Source of the DNA: Opitutales bacterium
GTDB taxonomy: Bacteria > Verrucomicrobiota > Verrucomicrobiia > Opitutales > Oceanipulchritudinaceae
DNA: 35,451 nt
NCBI GenBank assembly: GCA_007134215.1
Contig: SLLG01000024.1
Coordinates: 1-35,451, forward strand
Direction: 5' to 3'
A program made the position numbers and the translations under genes. Below the pieces are notes generated by a model, which was given only the letters and a program-made list of their open reading frames with translations, did no database searches and was not told the DNA's origin. Positions 18,742 to 25,171 of this stretch are shown here, piece by piece. Each line of letters starts with the position of its first letter. Positions within the stretch are counted from its first letter, which is position 1.

Positions 18742-19569
18742 TTAGGCGGAAGGGATCTCCACGGTGGCGGAGGCGGAATCTCCGGTGTCCTCGGTCCATG
18801 TGAGTTCAAGTGTTCCGCCGCCGGTACGTGGGTCGACGTGGAAGAGAAGATAGGGGTTGGCGGCGACCGCCCTGTGGAAGCGCGCGGAGAGGATAGTTTC
18901 GCCGTTCAAGCGGGCTTCGAAGGATTGGATGATTCGTTCGGGCACGACGGTTCCGTCGTCGCGTTCCCGCAGACCGGTTTCCATGGGGTGGCGTAGAAGC
19001 GTCCGCACATCGACCAACTGTCCGGGGCGCACGCGGTTGTTGGCGCGCGCGCGCGGCTCCATGGCGTTTTCGCCGTTGTTTTGGTTGGCCGTTATGCAAC
19101 CGCTGACGGTGACCCGGACTTCGCGGGTTCCGGCGAGCCAGTCGCCGGACCGGGTGCGGGCGAGGGCCACGACGGTTTGGGTTTGGTTGAGGCGGATCCG
19201 GGTGCTGAGTTCGCCGTTGCCGAGGGCCGGGGTGAGGGAAAATTCCGCGATTTCGGGCGAGGGGTTGCCGGGGGCGAAGAGGTAGAGGGCTTCGACGGTT
19301 TGCTCCACCGCGCGGCTCCCCGGAAATTTCACGGTGAGGGGCACCGAACTGCCGTTTTGCGTGACGGTGGGCAGATCGAGTTCGAGCGCGTCCGCGCGCG
19401 GCTCCGCTCCGTCCAGCAGCGCAACGGCCTCGGGGATCCGCTCCCAGCGGGCTTCCGCGGCCGTGGTTCCGAGAAAGAGGACGGCCGCGAAAAGGCCGAT
19501 AATGCGCCGGAGCGGATGCGACGAGCCGGATGGCGGCGCGGAGAGACGGGTTTTGTGCGGATGTGTCAT
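18742..19569 (-). CDS. soxYZ: SoxY-SoxZ fusion sulfur carrier protein
   Basis: 275 aa. The signal peptide core is at residues 22-40. The SoxY half (about 45-160) contains VKFPGSRAVEQTVEALYLFA and ends with SGC at 156-158; Cys158 is in the position of the SoxY carrier cysteine, which covalently holds sulfur intermediates. The SoxZ half (about 168-275) shows VRPGQLVDVRTLLRHPMETG, ANPYLLFHVD and LELTWTEDTG, all typical of SoxZ. Separate SoxY and SoxZ form a heterodimer in the periplasmic Sox pathway; fused versions are known, including the family called quinoprotein dehydrogenase-associated SoxYZ-like carrier. The usual terminal GGCGG is not seen; Cys158 sits at the linker. It is the last gene of the - strand sulfur cluster, 56 bases after the YeeE gene. 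Confidence 0.9.
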   Translation of the reverse strand: MTHPHKTRLSAPPSGSSHPLRRIIGLFAAVLFLGTTAAEARWERIPEAVALLDGAEPRADALELDLPTVTQNGSSVPLTVKFPGSRAVEQTVEALYLFAPGNPSPEIAEFSLTPALGNGELSTRIRLNQTQTVVALARTRSGDWLAGTREVRVTVSGCITANQNNGENAMEPRARANNRVRPGQLVDVRTLLRHPMETGLRERDDGTVVPERIIQSFEARLNGETILSARFHRAVAANPYLLFHVDPRTGGGTLELTWTEDTGDSASATVEIPSA

Positions 19570-19580
19570 GCTGTGGGAAG

Positions 19581-19609
19581 AGGATACCTTTGTGGGCGGT
19601 TTATTTCAA
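19581..19609 (-). promoter_or_regulatory. Candidate promoter for the SoxYZ gene
   Basis: On the - strand, TTGAAA (19609-19604), a 17-base spacer and TATCCT (19586-19581) lie upstream of the SoxYZ ATG. The expected transcript start would leave only a very short leader, and no Shine-Dalgarno is seen before the start codon. SoxYZ may therefore be expressed from its own near-leaderless transcript as well as from the upstream operon. Confidence 0.3.
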
Positions 19610-19625
19610 CCGGCCGGTGTCGTGT

Positions 19626-20681
19626 TCACGCAGTGTCCCGCAGGCGCACGGGGCCCCGGACGGCGAGAAACGCGCCCGCGAATATGCCCGCGACGGCGAG
19701 GAGGGAGGCCACGGCGAGGGTGGAGAGGCCGCTCAAACCTTGTCCGACGGAACACCCTATGGCGAGGGCGCCGCCGATGCCCATGAACATTCCGCCGTAA
19801 ATGGCGCGGAGCATTTCGCGGGGATTCTCGAAGCCGCGCAGCTCAAAGTCGCGGGCCGCGAGGGAGGCCGCGAGAGCACCGGCCAGAACGCCGCCGACAA
19901 CGGCCACGCCGAACTGCATGGAGATGCCGGTGGCGAGCATGAGGTATTGGATGCTGTCGCCTATGGGAGCGACAAAGGTGAGGCTTTCGACGGGAACGGG
20001 ATCGAAGTCGTCGGCCCCGAAGTGGCCCGTGACGATCCAGCCGGCGGGGACGAGCAGGCCGATCAAGACGCCGCCCAGCACTTGTCCGGGTGCCTTGCGC
20101 AGGCCGAGGGGGCCGAGGGCGAAGGCGGCAAGACCGAACCCGATGGCGAGGCCCGGCACGAGGCGCGCGGGCGCTTCCGCCCATCCGGCGCTGAGCAGCG
20201 CGCCATCCAGGCCCGGTGTGGCCCATTGCGGGGAAACGGCGCCGAATTCGCTGAGCCAGAGTCGGGCGGGCGCGAGAATCCCCGTGAGGGCGGCGAAGGC
20301 GCTCACGCCAAGGCAGAGCAGCACAAGGAGGGAGCGCAGGTTGCCGTCGGCGAGCAGGACGAGGGCGCGCGACCCGCATCCCCGCGCGGCCACCATCCCG
20401 TATCCGAAAAGCACGCCCCCCGCCGGGACCGCCGACCATGAAAAGGTCGGTTGAAGGTAAATGGAGTCCCGGGGCGCGAACCCTCCGCCGATCGCCGCCG
20501 CCTGCGTGGCGGTTACGGCGGTGCCCATGGCGAGGAGAAATCCCGCCGCGCGGCGTGGCCGGCCTTCGCCCCACCATTCCCGCAGACCGCCCGAGAGACA
20601 GAATTCCATGCGTTGCGCGATGACGCCGAAAAGGAGACCAATAGCGAATCCGGCCCACAAGATGACGGTGGTGTGTTCCAC
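19626..20681 (-). CDS. YeeE/YedE (TsuA-like) sulfur transporter
   Basis: 351 aa from a GTG at 20681. The frame continues upstream, but the extra 89 residues are arginine-rich and overlap the sulfide dehydrogenase gene; an ATG at 20780 is a less likely alternative. It is an integral membrane protein with about ten hydrophobic segments. Family signatures are Cys28 (RMEFCLSGG), Cys102 in GCGSRALVLLADGNLRSLLV, and Cys310 in GCSVGQGLSG. In the thiosulfate importer TsuA (YeeE), conserved cysteines like these line the pore and hand thiosulfate across the membrane. It lies 47 bases downstream of the flavocytochrome gene and upstream of SoxYZ, consistent with moving reduced sulfur for the same pathway. 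Whether it carries thiosulfate or another sulfur compound cannot be told here. Confidence 0.88.
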   Translation of the reverse strand: MEHTTVILWAGFAIGLLFGVIAQRMEFCLSGGLREWWGEGRPRRAAGFLLAMGTAVTATQAAAIGGGFAPRDSIYLQPTFSWSAVPAGGVLFGYGMVAARGCGSRALVLLADGNLRSLLVLLCLGVSAFAALTGILAPARLWLSEFGAVSPQWATPGLDGALLSAGWAEAPARLVPGLAIGFGLAAFALGPLGLRKAPGQVLGGVLIGLLVPAGWIVTGHFGADDFDPVPVESLTFVAPIGDSIQYLMLATGISMQFGVAVVGGVLAGALAASLAARDFELRGFENPREMLRAIYGGMFMGIGGALAIGCSVGQGLSGLSTLAVASLLAVAGIFAGAFLAVRGPVRLRDTA

Positions 20682-20728
20682 GGGGCTGCCGATCGTCTGG
20701 AAAGTCCGGGACTTTCGAAATTCGATGG

Positions 20729-22048
20729 TTACGAGGCCGGCCGGGTGCCCCAGGTATCCTGGGCGATAGCCGCGTACCATGACTCGGCGTATGCGGCTTC
20801 CCGGCTGCGGAAAGCGGGGGTCGCCTCCATCGGGCTCACGCCGCCGGAACCGGGGACCTCGCGCAGTTCGCCGTCGTGGACCTCGTAGACGTTGGCGACG
20901 GTGATCCCGTAGTCGGGGGCGATCACGCTGTAGCAGGTGTTGGCCCATCCGGGTTCTTCGACCGGGTCGAGCCCGGCAAGCTCGGCGGCGATCGCGCGCG
21001 CGACCGCTTTTGCCTGGCTGTTGGCGACAAATCCGGACTTCGGCATGGGCGCCGCCTCGGTGGCGTCGCCGATCACATAAATGCCCTCGGCCCGGCGGGC
21101 GCGGAAGGTTCCCGGATCGACCGGAACCCAGCCGGTTTCGTCCGTGACTCCGGCCCGTTCGGCGATGGCCCCCGCCTTCTGCGGCGGAACCACGTTGAGG
21201 ACGTCGGCCTTGTGGATGGTGCCGAACTCGGTTTCGACCTCCAGCTTGTCCGCGTCCACGCGCACGACGCGTCCATCATCGGAGCGGCCCACCCATTCGA
21301 TCCGGTCGCCGTAGTTTTCCCGCCATCCTTGCTGGAAAAGCCCCTGCTTGGAAAAAGTGTCCTTGGCGTCGAGCACGAGCACTTTAGAGCGGGGTTTGTG
21401 CGTTTCCATGTAGTGGGCGATCATGCTCACGCGCTCGTAGGGTCCGGGCGGGCAGCGGTAGGGATTCGCTGGCGCGACGAGGATGAATGTGCCCCCGTCT
21501 TCCATGGCCTCCAACTGGCGGCGCAGCAGATGGGTTTGGGGGCCGGCTTTCCATGCATGGGGGGCTTTTTGCGAGGCCGCTTTGTCGTAGCCTTCCAGCT
21601 CTCCCCAGCGGAAATCGATTCCGGGCGACAGCACGAGGCGGTCCCACGGCAGCTCGCTGCCGTCTTCCAGAACCACTTTTTTGCCGGAGACATTGACATC
21701 CTTGGCCATGGCGTGGACCACCCGCACGCCGTAGCGGCCGCGCAACTCGTTGTAGCCGTGTCCGAGTGACTCAAACTCGCGCAGGCCCGCCAAATAGAGA
21801 TTGGTGAACGGGCAAGTGTAGTAGCGCTTCGCGGGCTCCACAAGCGTGACCTCCAGGCCGGGCGAAATCCGTTTCAGGTATTTCGCCGCCGTGGCGCCGC
21901 CGAACCCGCCGCCCACGACGACCACCCGGCCGGACCGGGAGGATGGGGATGGGGAACCGCGGACGGCGGCACCGCCGAAGAGGAGGCCAAGGCCTCCCGT
22001 TCCCATGAGTTTGAGTGCGTTTCTACGGTTGAAGGCGCTGTTTTTCAT
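20729..22048 (-). CDS. fccB: Flavocytochrome c sulfide dehydrogenase, flavoprotein subunit
   Basis: 439 aa. A twin-arginine-type leader (NRRNALKLMGTGGLGLLFGG, residues 7-26) is followed by an FAD-binding motif VVVVGGGFGGATAAKYL (42-58). Cys79 in YYTCPFTNLY matches the cysteine that binds FAD covalently in Allochromatium FCSD. Cys199 (NPYRCPPGPYER) and Cys372 (ANTCYS) match the redox-active disulfide pair that oxidises sulfide. The second nucleotide motif GIYVIGDAT (322-330) is present. The enzyme oxidises sulfide to sulfur or polysulfide in the periplasm and passes electrons to cytochrome c. Its start overlaps the stop of the cytochrome gene (ATGA), as expected for two subunits of one complex. 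All catalytic cysteines are present, so it is likely active. Confidence 0.93.
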   Translation of the reverse strand: MKNSAFNRRNALKLMGTGGLGLLFGGAAVRGSPSPSSRSGRVVVVGGGFGGATAAKYLKRISPGLEVTLVEPAKRYYTCPFTNLYLAGLREFESLGHGYNELRGRYGVRVVHAMAKDVNVSGKKVVLEDGSELPWDRLVLSPGIDFRWGELEGYDKAASQKAPHAWKAGPQTHLLRRQLEAMEDGGTFILVAPANPYRCPPGPYERVSMIAHYMETHKPRSKVLVLDAKDTFSKQGLFQQGWRENYGDRIEWVGRSDDGRVVRVDADKLEVETEFGTIHKADVLNVVPPQKAGAIAERAGVTDETGWVPVDPGTFRARRAEGIYVIGDATEAAPMPKSGFVANSQAKAVARAIAAELAGLDPVEEPGWANTCYSVIAPDYGITVANVYEVHDGELREVPGSGGVSPMEATPAFRSREAAYAESWYAAIAQDTWGTRPAS

Positions 22049-22461
22049 CGTTCGTCCTTTCCTGGGCTGTCGTCTTCCGGGCTCAGGCTGGCGAAATACC
22101 CGGCCAGGGCTTCGAGTTCCTCATCGGTGTAGCCTTTGACGAGCCGGGGCATCACCGTTGCGTGCGGCATCTCTCCTTCCTTGAACGCCAGCAATTGGAA
22201 CCGCAGCACCGGTTCGGGCCGCCCCGCGATCGGGGGAATGCCCGTGCCGAGCCGGCCGTCCGTGCCGTGGCAGTTGGCGCATGTCATGGCCAGAAGCTCA
22301 ACGCGGTCCGCAAACGCCGAACCGCCGCGGGAGGGCGCCTTTGCCGCCGCCTCCTCGCCGGTAGCGCCGCTCCACGGAACCATCGCAAGGATCAACGCCG
22401 CCGCCAAGGCGCCGCCCGCAAGGACCAAGGCCCCCGGCCATTTCCATTTTCCGGTCTTCAT
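22045..22461 (-). CDS. fccA: Class I c-type cytochrome, FCSD electron acceptor subunit
   Basis: 138 aa. N-terminal signal or anchor segment (residues 10-30, strongly hydrophobic). Single haem-binding motif CANCH (61-65) and a likely methionine ligand Met104 in ATVMPRLVKGYTDEELEALAGYFA. Overall it matches the small monohaem cytochrome that partners FCSD flavoprotein, rather than the dihaem FccA of Allochromatium. It takes electrons from the flavoprotein in the periplasm. It is the first gene of the - strand cluster. In the upstream 70 bases a TTGACG (22535-22530) could be a -35 element, but no convincing -10 follows at the right distance. Confidence 0.9.
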   Translation of the reverse strand: MKTGKWKWPGALVLAGGALAAALILAMVPWSGATGEEAAAKAPSRGGSAFADRVELLAMTCANCHGTDGRLGTGIPPIAGRPEPVLRFQLLAFKEGEMPHATVMPRLVKGYTDEELEALAGYFASLSPEDDSPGKDER

Positions 22462-22531
22462 GGTTTAATCTAAGGTTTTCGGGGTTGAATACCAAATATT
22501 CGACCGAATCTCAGCGGTATTTCCCCGTCCG

Positions 22532-23167
22532 TCAAGTGGATTTGCGGTGATTCACCCCTGTGGCAGCATCCCGGCGCAGAACCCAGGTCCATGATTCAAG
22601 GCCGTCGGATGTCTCGCCCACAATCTCCAGCGCGGGATTGTCGACGCGTAGCGCGAACCGTATTTCGAGAGCATCGCCCGCCTTCGGCGGCGGTCTTTTG
22701 GCTTCGAGAACTTCCTCGATCCAATCCTCGATGCGTCCTTCGGCAAGTCCGTGTCCGTGCATCTTGCGGAAAAAATGGGCGGCATGCTGAGGTGCTGTTC
22801 GATCCACGCGCAGGCATATTGAGGGCGCAGAATGTAGAAGGGTTTCTTGATACCGATAGCATCGGTAACGAGGTGTTGTCCGGCGATCCTGGTCGCCATG
22901 TTTGCGTAGTGGTGAAAGGCTTTGCCGGGATTGAAGGAGGTCGGCACTCTGGCGGTGATCTGCCCACGGAGCGGACTGGTCTCGCGGTAGACGAGGAGAC
23001 TGCCGAGCCATTCGTTGAGCGGCAGGTTGCAGGTGGCAAAGAGACCAAGAGACCGAGGGCTTTGCGCCGATCCAGCCGCCGAAGTCTAGGTCGCCGGGGG
23101 CCATCTTTTCGATAGTGTCGGGGTACTTCGCGATGCGTAGGTAGGCGGCGAGGGGACGTTGAGCGAT
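22532..23167 (-). pseudogene. RlaP/YcgL-type nucleotidyltransferase remnant (frameshifted)
   Basis: Conserved pieces of the RNA-ligase-associated predicted nucleotidyltransferase family (PF10127) can be read only by switching between three frames. From high to low coordinates: RPLAAYLRIAKYPDTIEK and LDFGGW in one frame; DRRKALGL in a second after about 23072; NLPLNEWLGSLLVYRET, FNPGKAFHHYANMA and FYILRPQYACAWIEQH in a third after about 23045; and RIEDWIEEVLEAKR back in the first after an A6 run at 22770-22775. An in-frame stop lies at 23170-23168, and the N-terminal nucleotide-binding part (family GSxxxG...D.D.R) is missing. This is a decayed gene beside a transposase. The assignment rests on motif order recalled from the family. 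Confidence 0.7.
22544..22557. repeat. Possible degenerate copy of the GCGGTGATTC hairpin family
   Basis: GCGGTGATTCACCC contains GGTGA-T-TCACC arms and shares GCGGTGATTC with the reverse complement of the hairpin at 16010-16027. It sits at the end of the pseudogene. Two short matches may be chance. Confidence 0.3.
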
Positions 23168-23334
23168 TCAGGTATAGCAAGGATGTTGAGGCACCGACGG
23201 TGGTGGTGCAAACCGTTTACAGACTGTCGGGGCGCGGAGGATGATTGCGAACGTGTTGAACGTGTTCGATTCTCTTGGAATAACGAAGGTCGGTTCGCTG
23301 CAAAGGGCGAGGAAGCACGGCATCCGAAGGAGAA

Positions 23335-24342
23335 TCACCTGCGCGGATCCTCGACCGCACGGTGCCTCGTCCGTGAGCGCGCCACTGCGAGATCTACATT
23401 TTCGAAGATCTCCACCGGTCGGCTCGGCGGCGGGCGCTTCAGCTTTGCAAGGACGCTTGCGCCGTCGCCGCATTCCAGCCACTCGCTCGAACCCAGCGCC
23501 CGCCCTTCCGTGAGATACCGCACGCGCAGCCGCAGCAGCTCGTGCGGCTCCAGCTCCCCGCCGTTCTTCACCGCTTCCAGCAGCGCCGCGGGGTCGATCC
23601 GCGCGCCCGTGCCGTCGCCCTTTGCCGCCGCCCCCTTCCCGAGCATGAGCAGGCGGTAGCGCGCTAGCGCTTCGGCGGTTCCTTTCGCTGCCGGAAAACA
23701 GGCGGCCAGTGCATGGCAGAGGGTCTCCCTCCCCGCGAGCGCCTCCGTGTAGCCGCACCAGCGGTAGTTCTCCGGCAGGTCCGCGAGGCCCGCCCGCACC
23801 GCGTTCAGGTCGATGTAGGCCGCGATCAGGCCGACAAGCCACGGGGTGTCCTGCACGAGCACGCTGCCGAAGCGCTCCGCCCACATTGTGCCTGCCGTCT
23901 CGTGCGCGCGGTTGAACCAGCGCGTGTAGCGTTGCCGCAGCGTGCGCATGAACTCCGAGATGTCGCCCATGCGGCGCCGCAGCCGCTCCCGCAGCGCCTC
24001 CGCCGCTTCCGGCGGACCGTTTGCGAGGGCGCGCTTCAGCTCATCCGCGTTGATCCCGCTCCACTGCGCGCGCGATTCGCCGTAGAGGGCGCGGTAGCGC
24101 CGCACCAGCGTGGCGTCGTCGCACAACCGCGCCGCCGGATCGATGCGCACAAGAATGTGGAAGTGCGTCTCCAGCACACAGTAGGTGATCACCTCCACAC
24201 CGCTGAACTCCGCCGCTCGGTGCAGCGCCGCGACCCACACCTCCCGTTGACCTTCCGCCAGCAACCGCCGCTTCTGGATCACCCGCGAAGTCACATGATA
24301 AACTGCCGGACCGTCCTCACGCTTAATACGAATCTCACCCAT
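23335..24342 (-). CDS. REP-associated Y1 transposase (RAYT)
   Basis: 335 aa from the ATG at 24342; the frame runs upstream to 24645, but that extension has no family similarity. The Y1 transposase domain shows VYHVTSRVIQKRRLL at the N-terminus, then YCVLETHFHILVRI with the HxH metal motif, and DLNAVRAGLADLPENYRWCGY. RAYTs are domesticated IS200/IS605-like single-strand transposases linked to REP palindromes. The C-terminal tail keeps GGELEPHELLRLRVRYLTEG, which I recall from Opitutae copies, but after about residue 285 it departs from that pattern (LECGDGASVLAKLKRPP onward), perhaps by frameshift. Lies beside a pseudogene and small hairpins. Confidence 0.8.
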   Translation of the reverse strand: MGEIRIKREDGPAVYHVTSRVIQKRRLLAEGQREVWVAALHRAAEFSGVEVITYCVLETHFHILVRIDPAARLCDDATLVRRYRALYGESRAQWSGINADELKRALANGPPEAAEALRERLRRRMGDISEFMRTLRQRYTRWFNRAHETAGTMWAERFGSVLVQDTPWLVGLIAAYIDLNAVRAGLADLPENYRWCGYTEALAGRETLCHALAACFPAAKGTAEALARYRLLMLGKGAAAKGDGTGARIDPAALLEAVKNGGELEPHELLRLRVRYLTEGRALGSSEWLECGDGASVLAKLKRPPPSRPVEIFENVDLAVARSRTRHRAVEDPRR

Positions 24343-24415
24343 AATGAGACTAGGAATGGGGCATCCAGACGCAGAGCACAAGCATATTTTCTTCAAGAAA
24401 TTAAATCGGGATTTC

Positions 24416-24444
24416 TTGACATGGGGGGTGCCGTGCCCTACACA
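24416..24444 (+). promoter_or_regulatory. Likely promoter upstream of the cupin gene
   Basis: TTGACA (24416-24421) is a perfect -35 box, followed by a 17-base spacer and TACACA (24439-24444) as a weak -10. It is preceded by an AT-rich stretch. Transcription to the right would give a leader of about 160 bases before the cupin start at 24613; no known riboswitch was recognised in it. Confidence 0.45.
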
Positions 24445-24453
24445 CGCTCCGTC

Positions 24454-24467
24454 CGTCCCATTGGACG
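24454..24467. repeat. Small perfect hairpin CGTCC-CATT-GGACG
   Basis: A 5-bp stem and 4-base loop in the 270-base gap between the divergent RAYT and cupin genes. It would fall in the cupin leader. It may be a REP-like remnant, since RAYT genes are often flanked by such palindromes, or a leader structure. Confidence 0.35.
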
Positions 24468-24612
24468 ACTGAACCAACTTGGGAGTGGGATGGTGCTGTG
24501 CTTTCGGCATTCCGGTGTCGATCAGTTGCCGCGCCGAACGGGTCTCACGGCCAGAGTGGTCAAGGCCTCCGCCCTGACTCCCGCATGACACACAACCCAT
24601 ACGATACGAGCC

Positions 24613-25005
24613 ATGAAAATAGCAAAAAACGACATTCCCGCCCAAATTGACATCCCCGGAGCGACCGCGCGCATGACCCTCGATTTCGGTGATGCGACCG
24701 GTTATGGAACGATGTCCGGAGAATACTTCTCGCTAGCGCAGGGCACGGATATCGCGCCGCTTCTCAAGGGGCTCGAGACGGATCTCTGCCAATCCCCGCA
24801 TTGGGGATACATGATCGAAGGCGAGGTAACGGTGACCTACGCGGACGGATCGGAGGAGACGGCTGCGGGCGGAGACCTGTTTTACTGGCCGCCTGGGCAC
24901 TCCATCCGGGTGGGGGCCGACGCGGAGATCATTCTCTTCAGCCCGCAGGCGGAGCACTGCACCGTCGTGGAACACCTGCGCAAGCAGCTCGCCGCCGGTT
25001 CCTGA
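24613..25005 (+). CDS. Small cupin-domain protein
   Basis: 130 aa, no signal peptide, so cytoplasmic. A single cupin barrel. Motif 1 region is PHWGYMIEGEVTVTYADGSE (residues 62-81). Motif 2 region is GDLFYWPPGHSIRVGADAE (about 87-105). Only part of the usual histidine/glutamate metal set is visible, so metal binding is uncertain. It ends with a short helix (VVEHLRKQLAAGS). The reaction or ligand cannot be named. The neighbours do not form an operon with it: the RAYT gene is divergent and the HAF-repeat gene convergent. Confidence 0.75.
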   Translation: MKIAKNDIPAQIDIPGATARMTLDFGDATGYGTMSGEYFSLAQGTDIAPLLKGLETDLCQSPHWGYMIEGEVTVTYADGSEETAAGGDLFYWPPGHSIRVGADAEIILFSPQAEHCTVVEHLRKQLAAGS

Positions 25006-25171
25006 GCGGTTACGCACCCGTTGGGTTCCCACCGCCTCAGCCGACTGCCCTCCCGGCGGTCGACCGTGCGCGCCCAAGGCCCGTCCCTTTGCGATCCCCC
25101 GGCTGAACCACCATTCGGGGCAAGCTGACGCGTGGGCCGGTCGTGACGTTAACGAATCCGGTTCCTGTGCC

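Noticed and set aside
20682-20948. N-terminal extension of the YeeE frame
   Set aside because: It overlaps the end of fccB and is arginine-rich; the GTG at 20681 places the start just before the first membrane segment.
23713-24588. 291-codon + strand frame opposite the RAYT gene
   Set aside because: Composition and lack of domains mark it as a shadow of the transposase gene.
24445-24612. Riboswitch or structured RNA in the cupin leader
   Set aside because: No known riboswitch, SRP RNA or tmRNA consensus was recognised; only one 5-bp hairpin stands out.
24343-24645. N-terminal extension of the RAYT frame
   Set aside because: Unrelated to the family, and it runs through the cupin promoter and leader region.
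25006-25171. Possible terminator or hairpin between the cupin and HAF-repeat genes (ACCGCC/GGCGGT arms, CGGTCGACCG palindrome)
   Set aside because: The arms are short with an 18-base loop and no T-run follows; such palindromes are expected by chance at this GC content.
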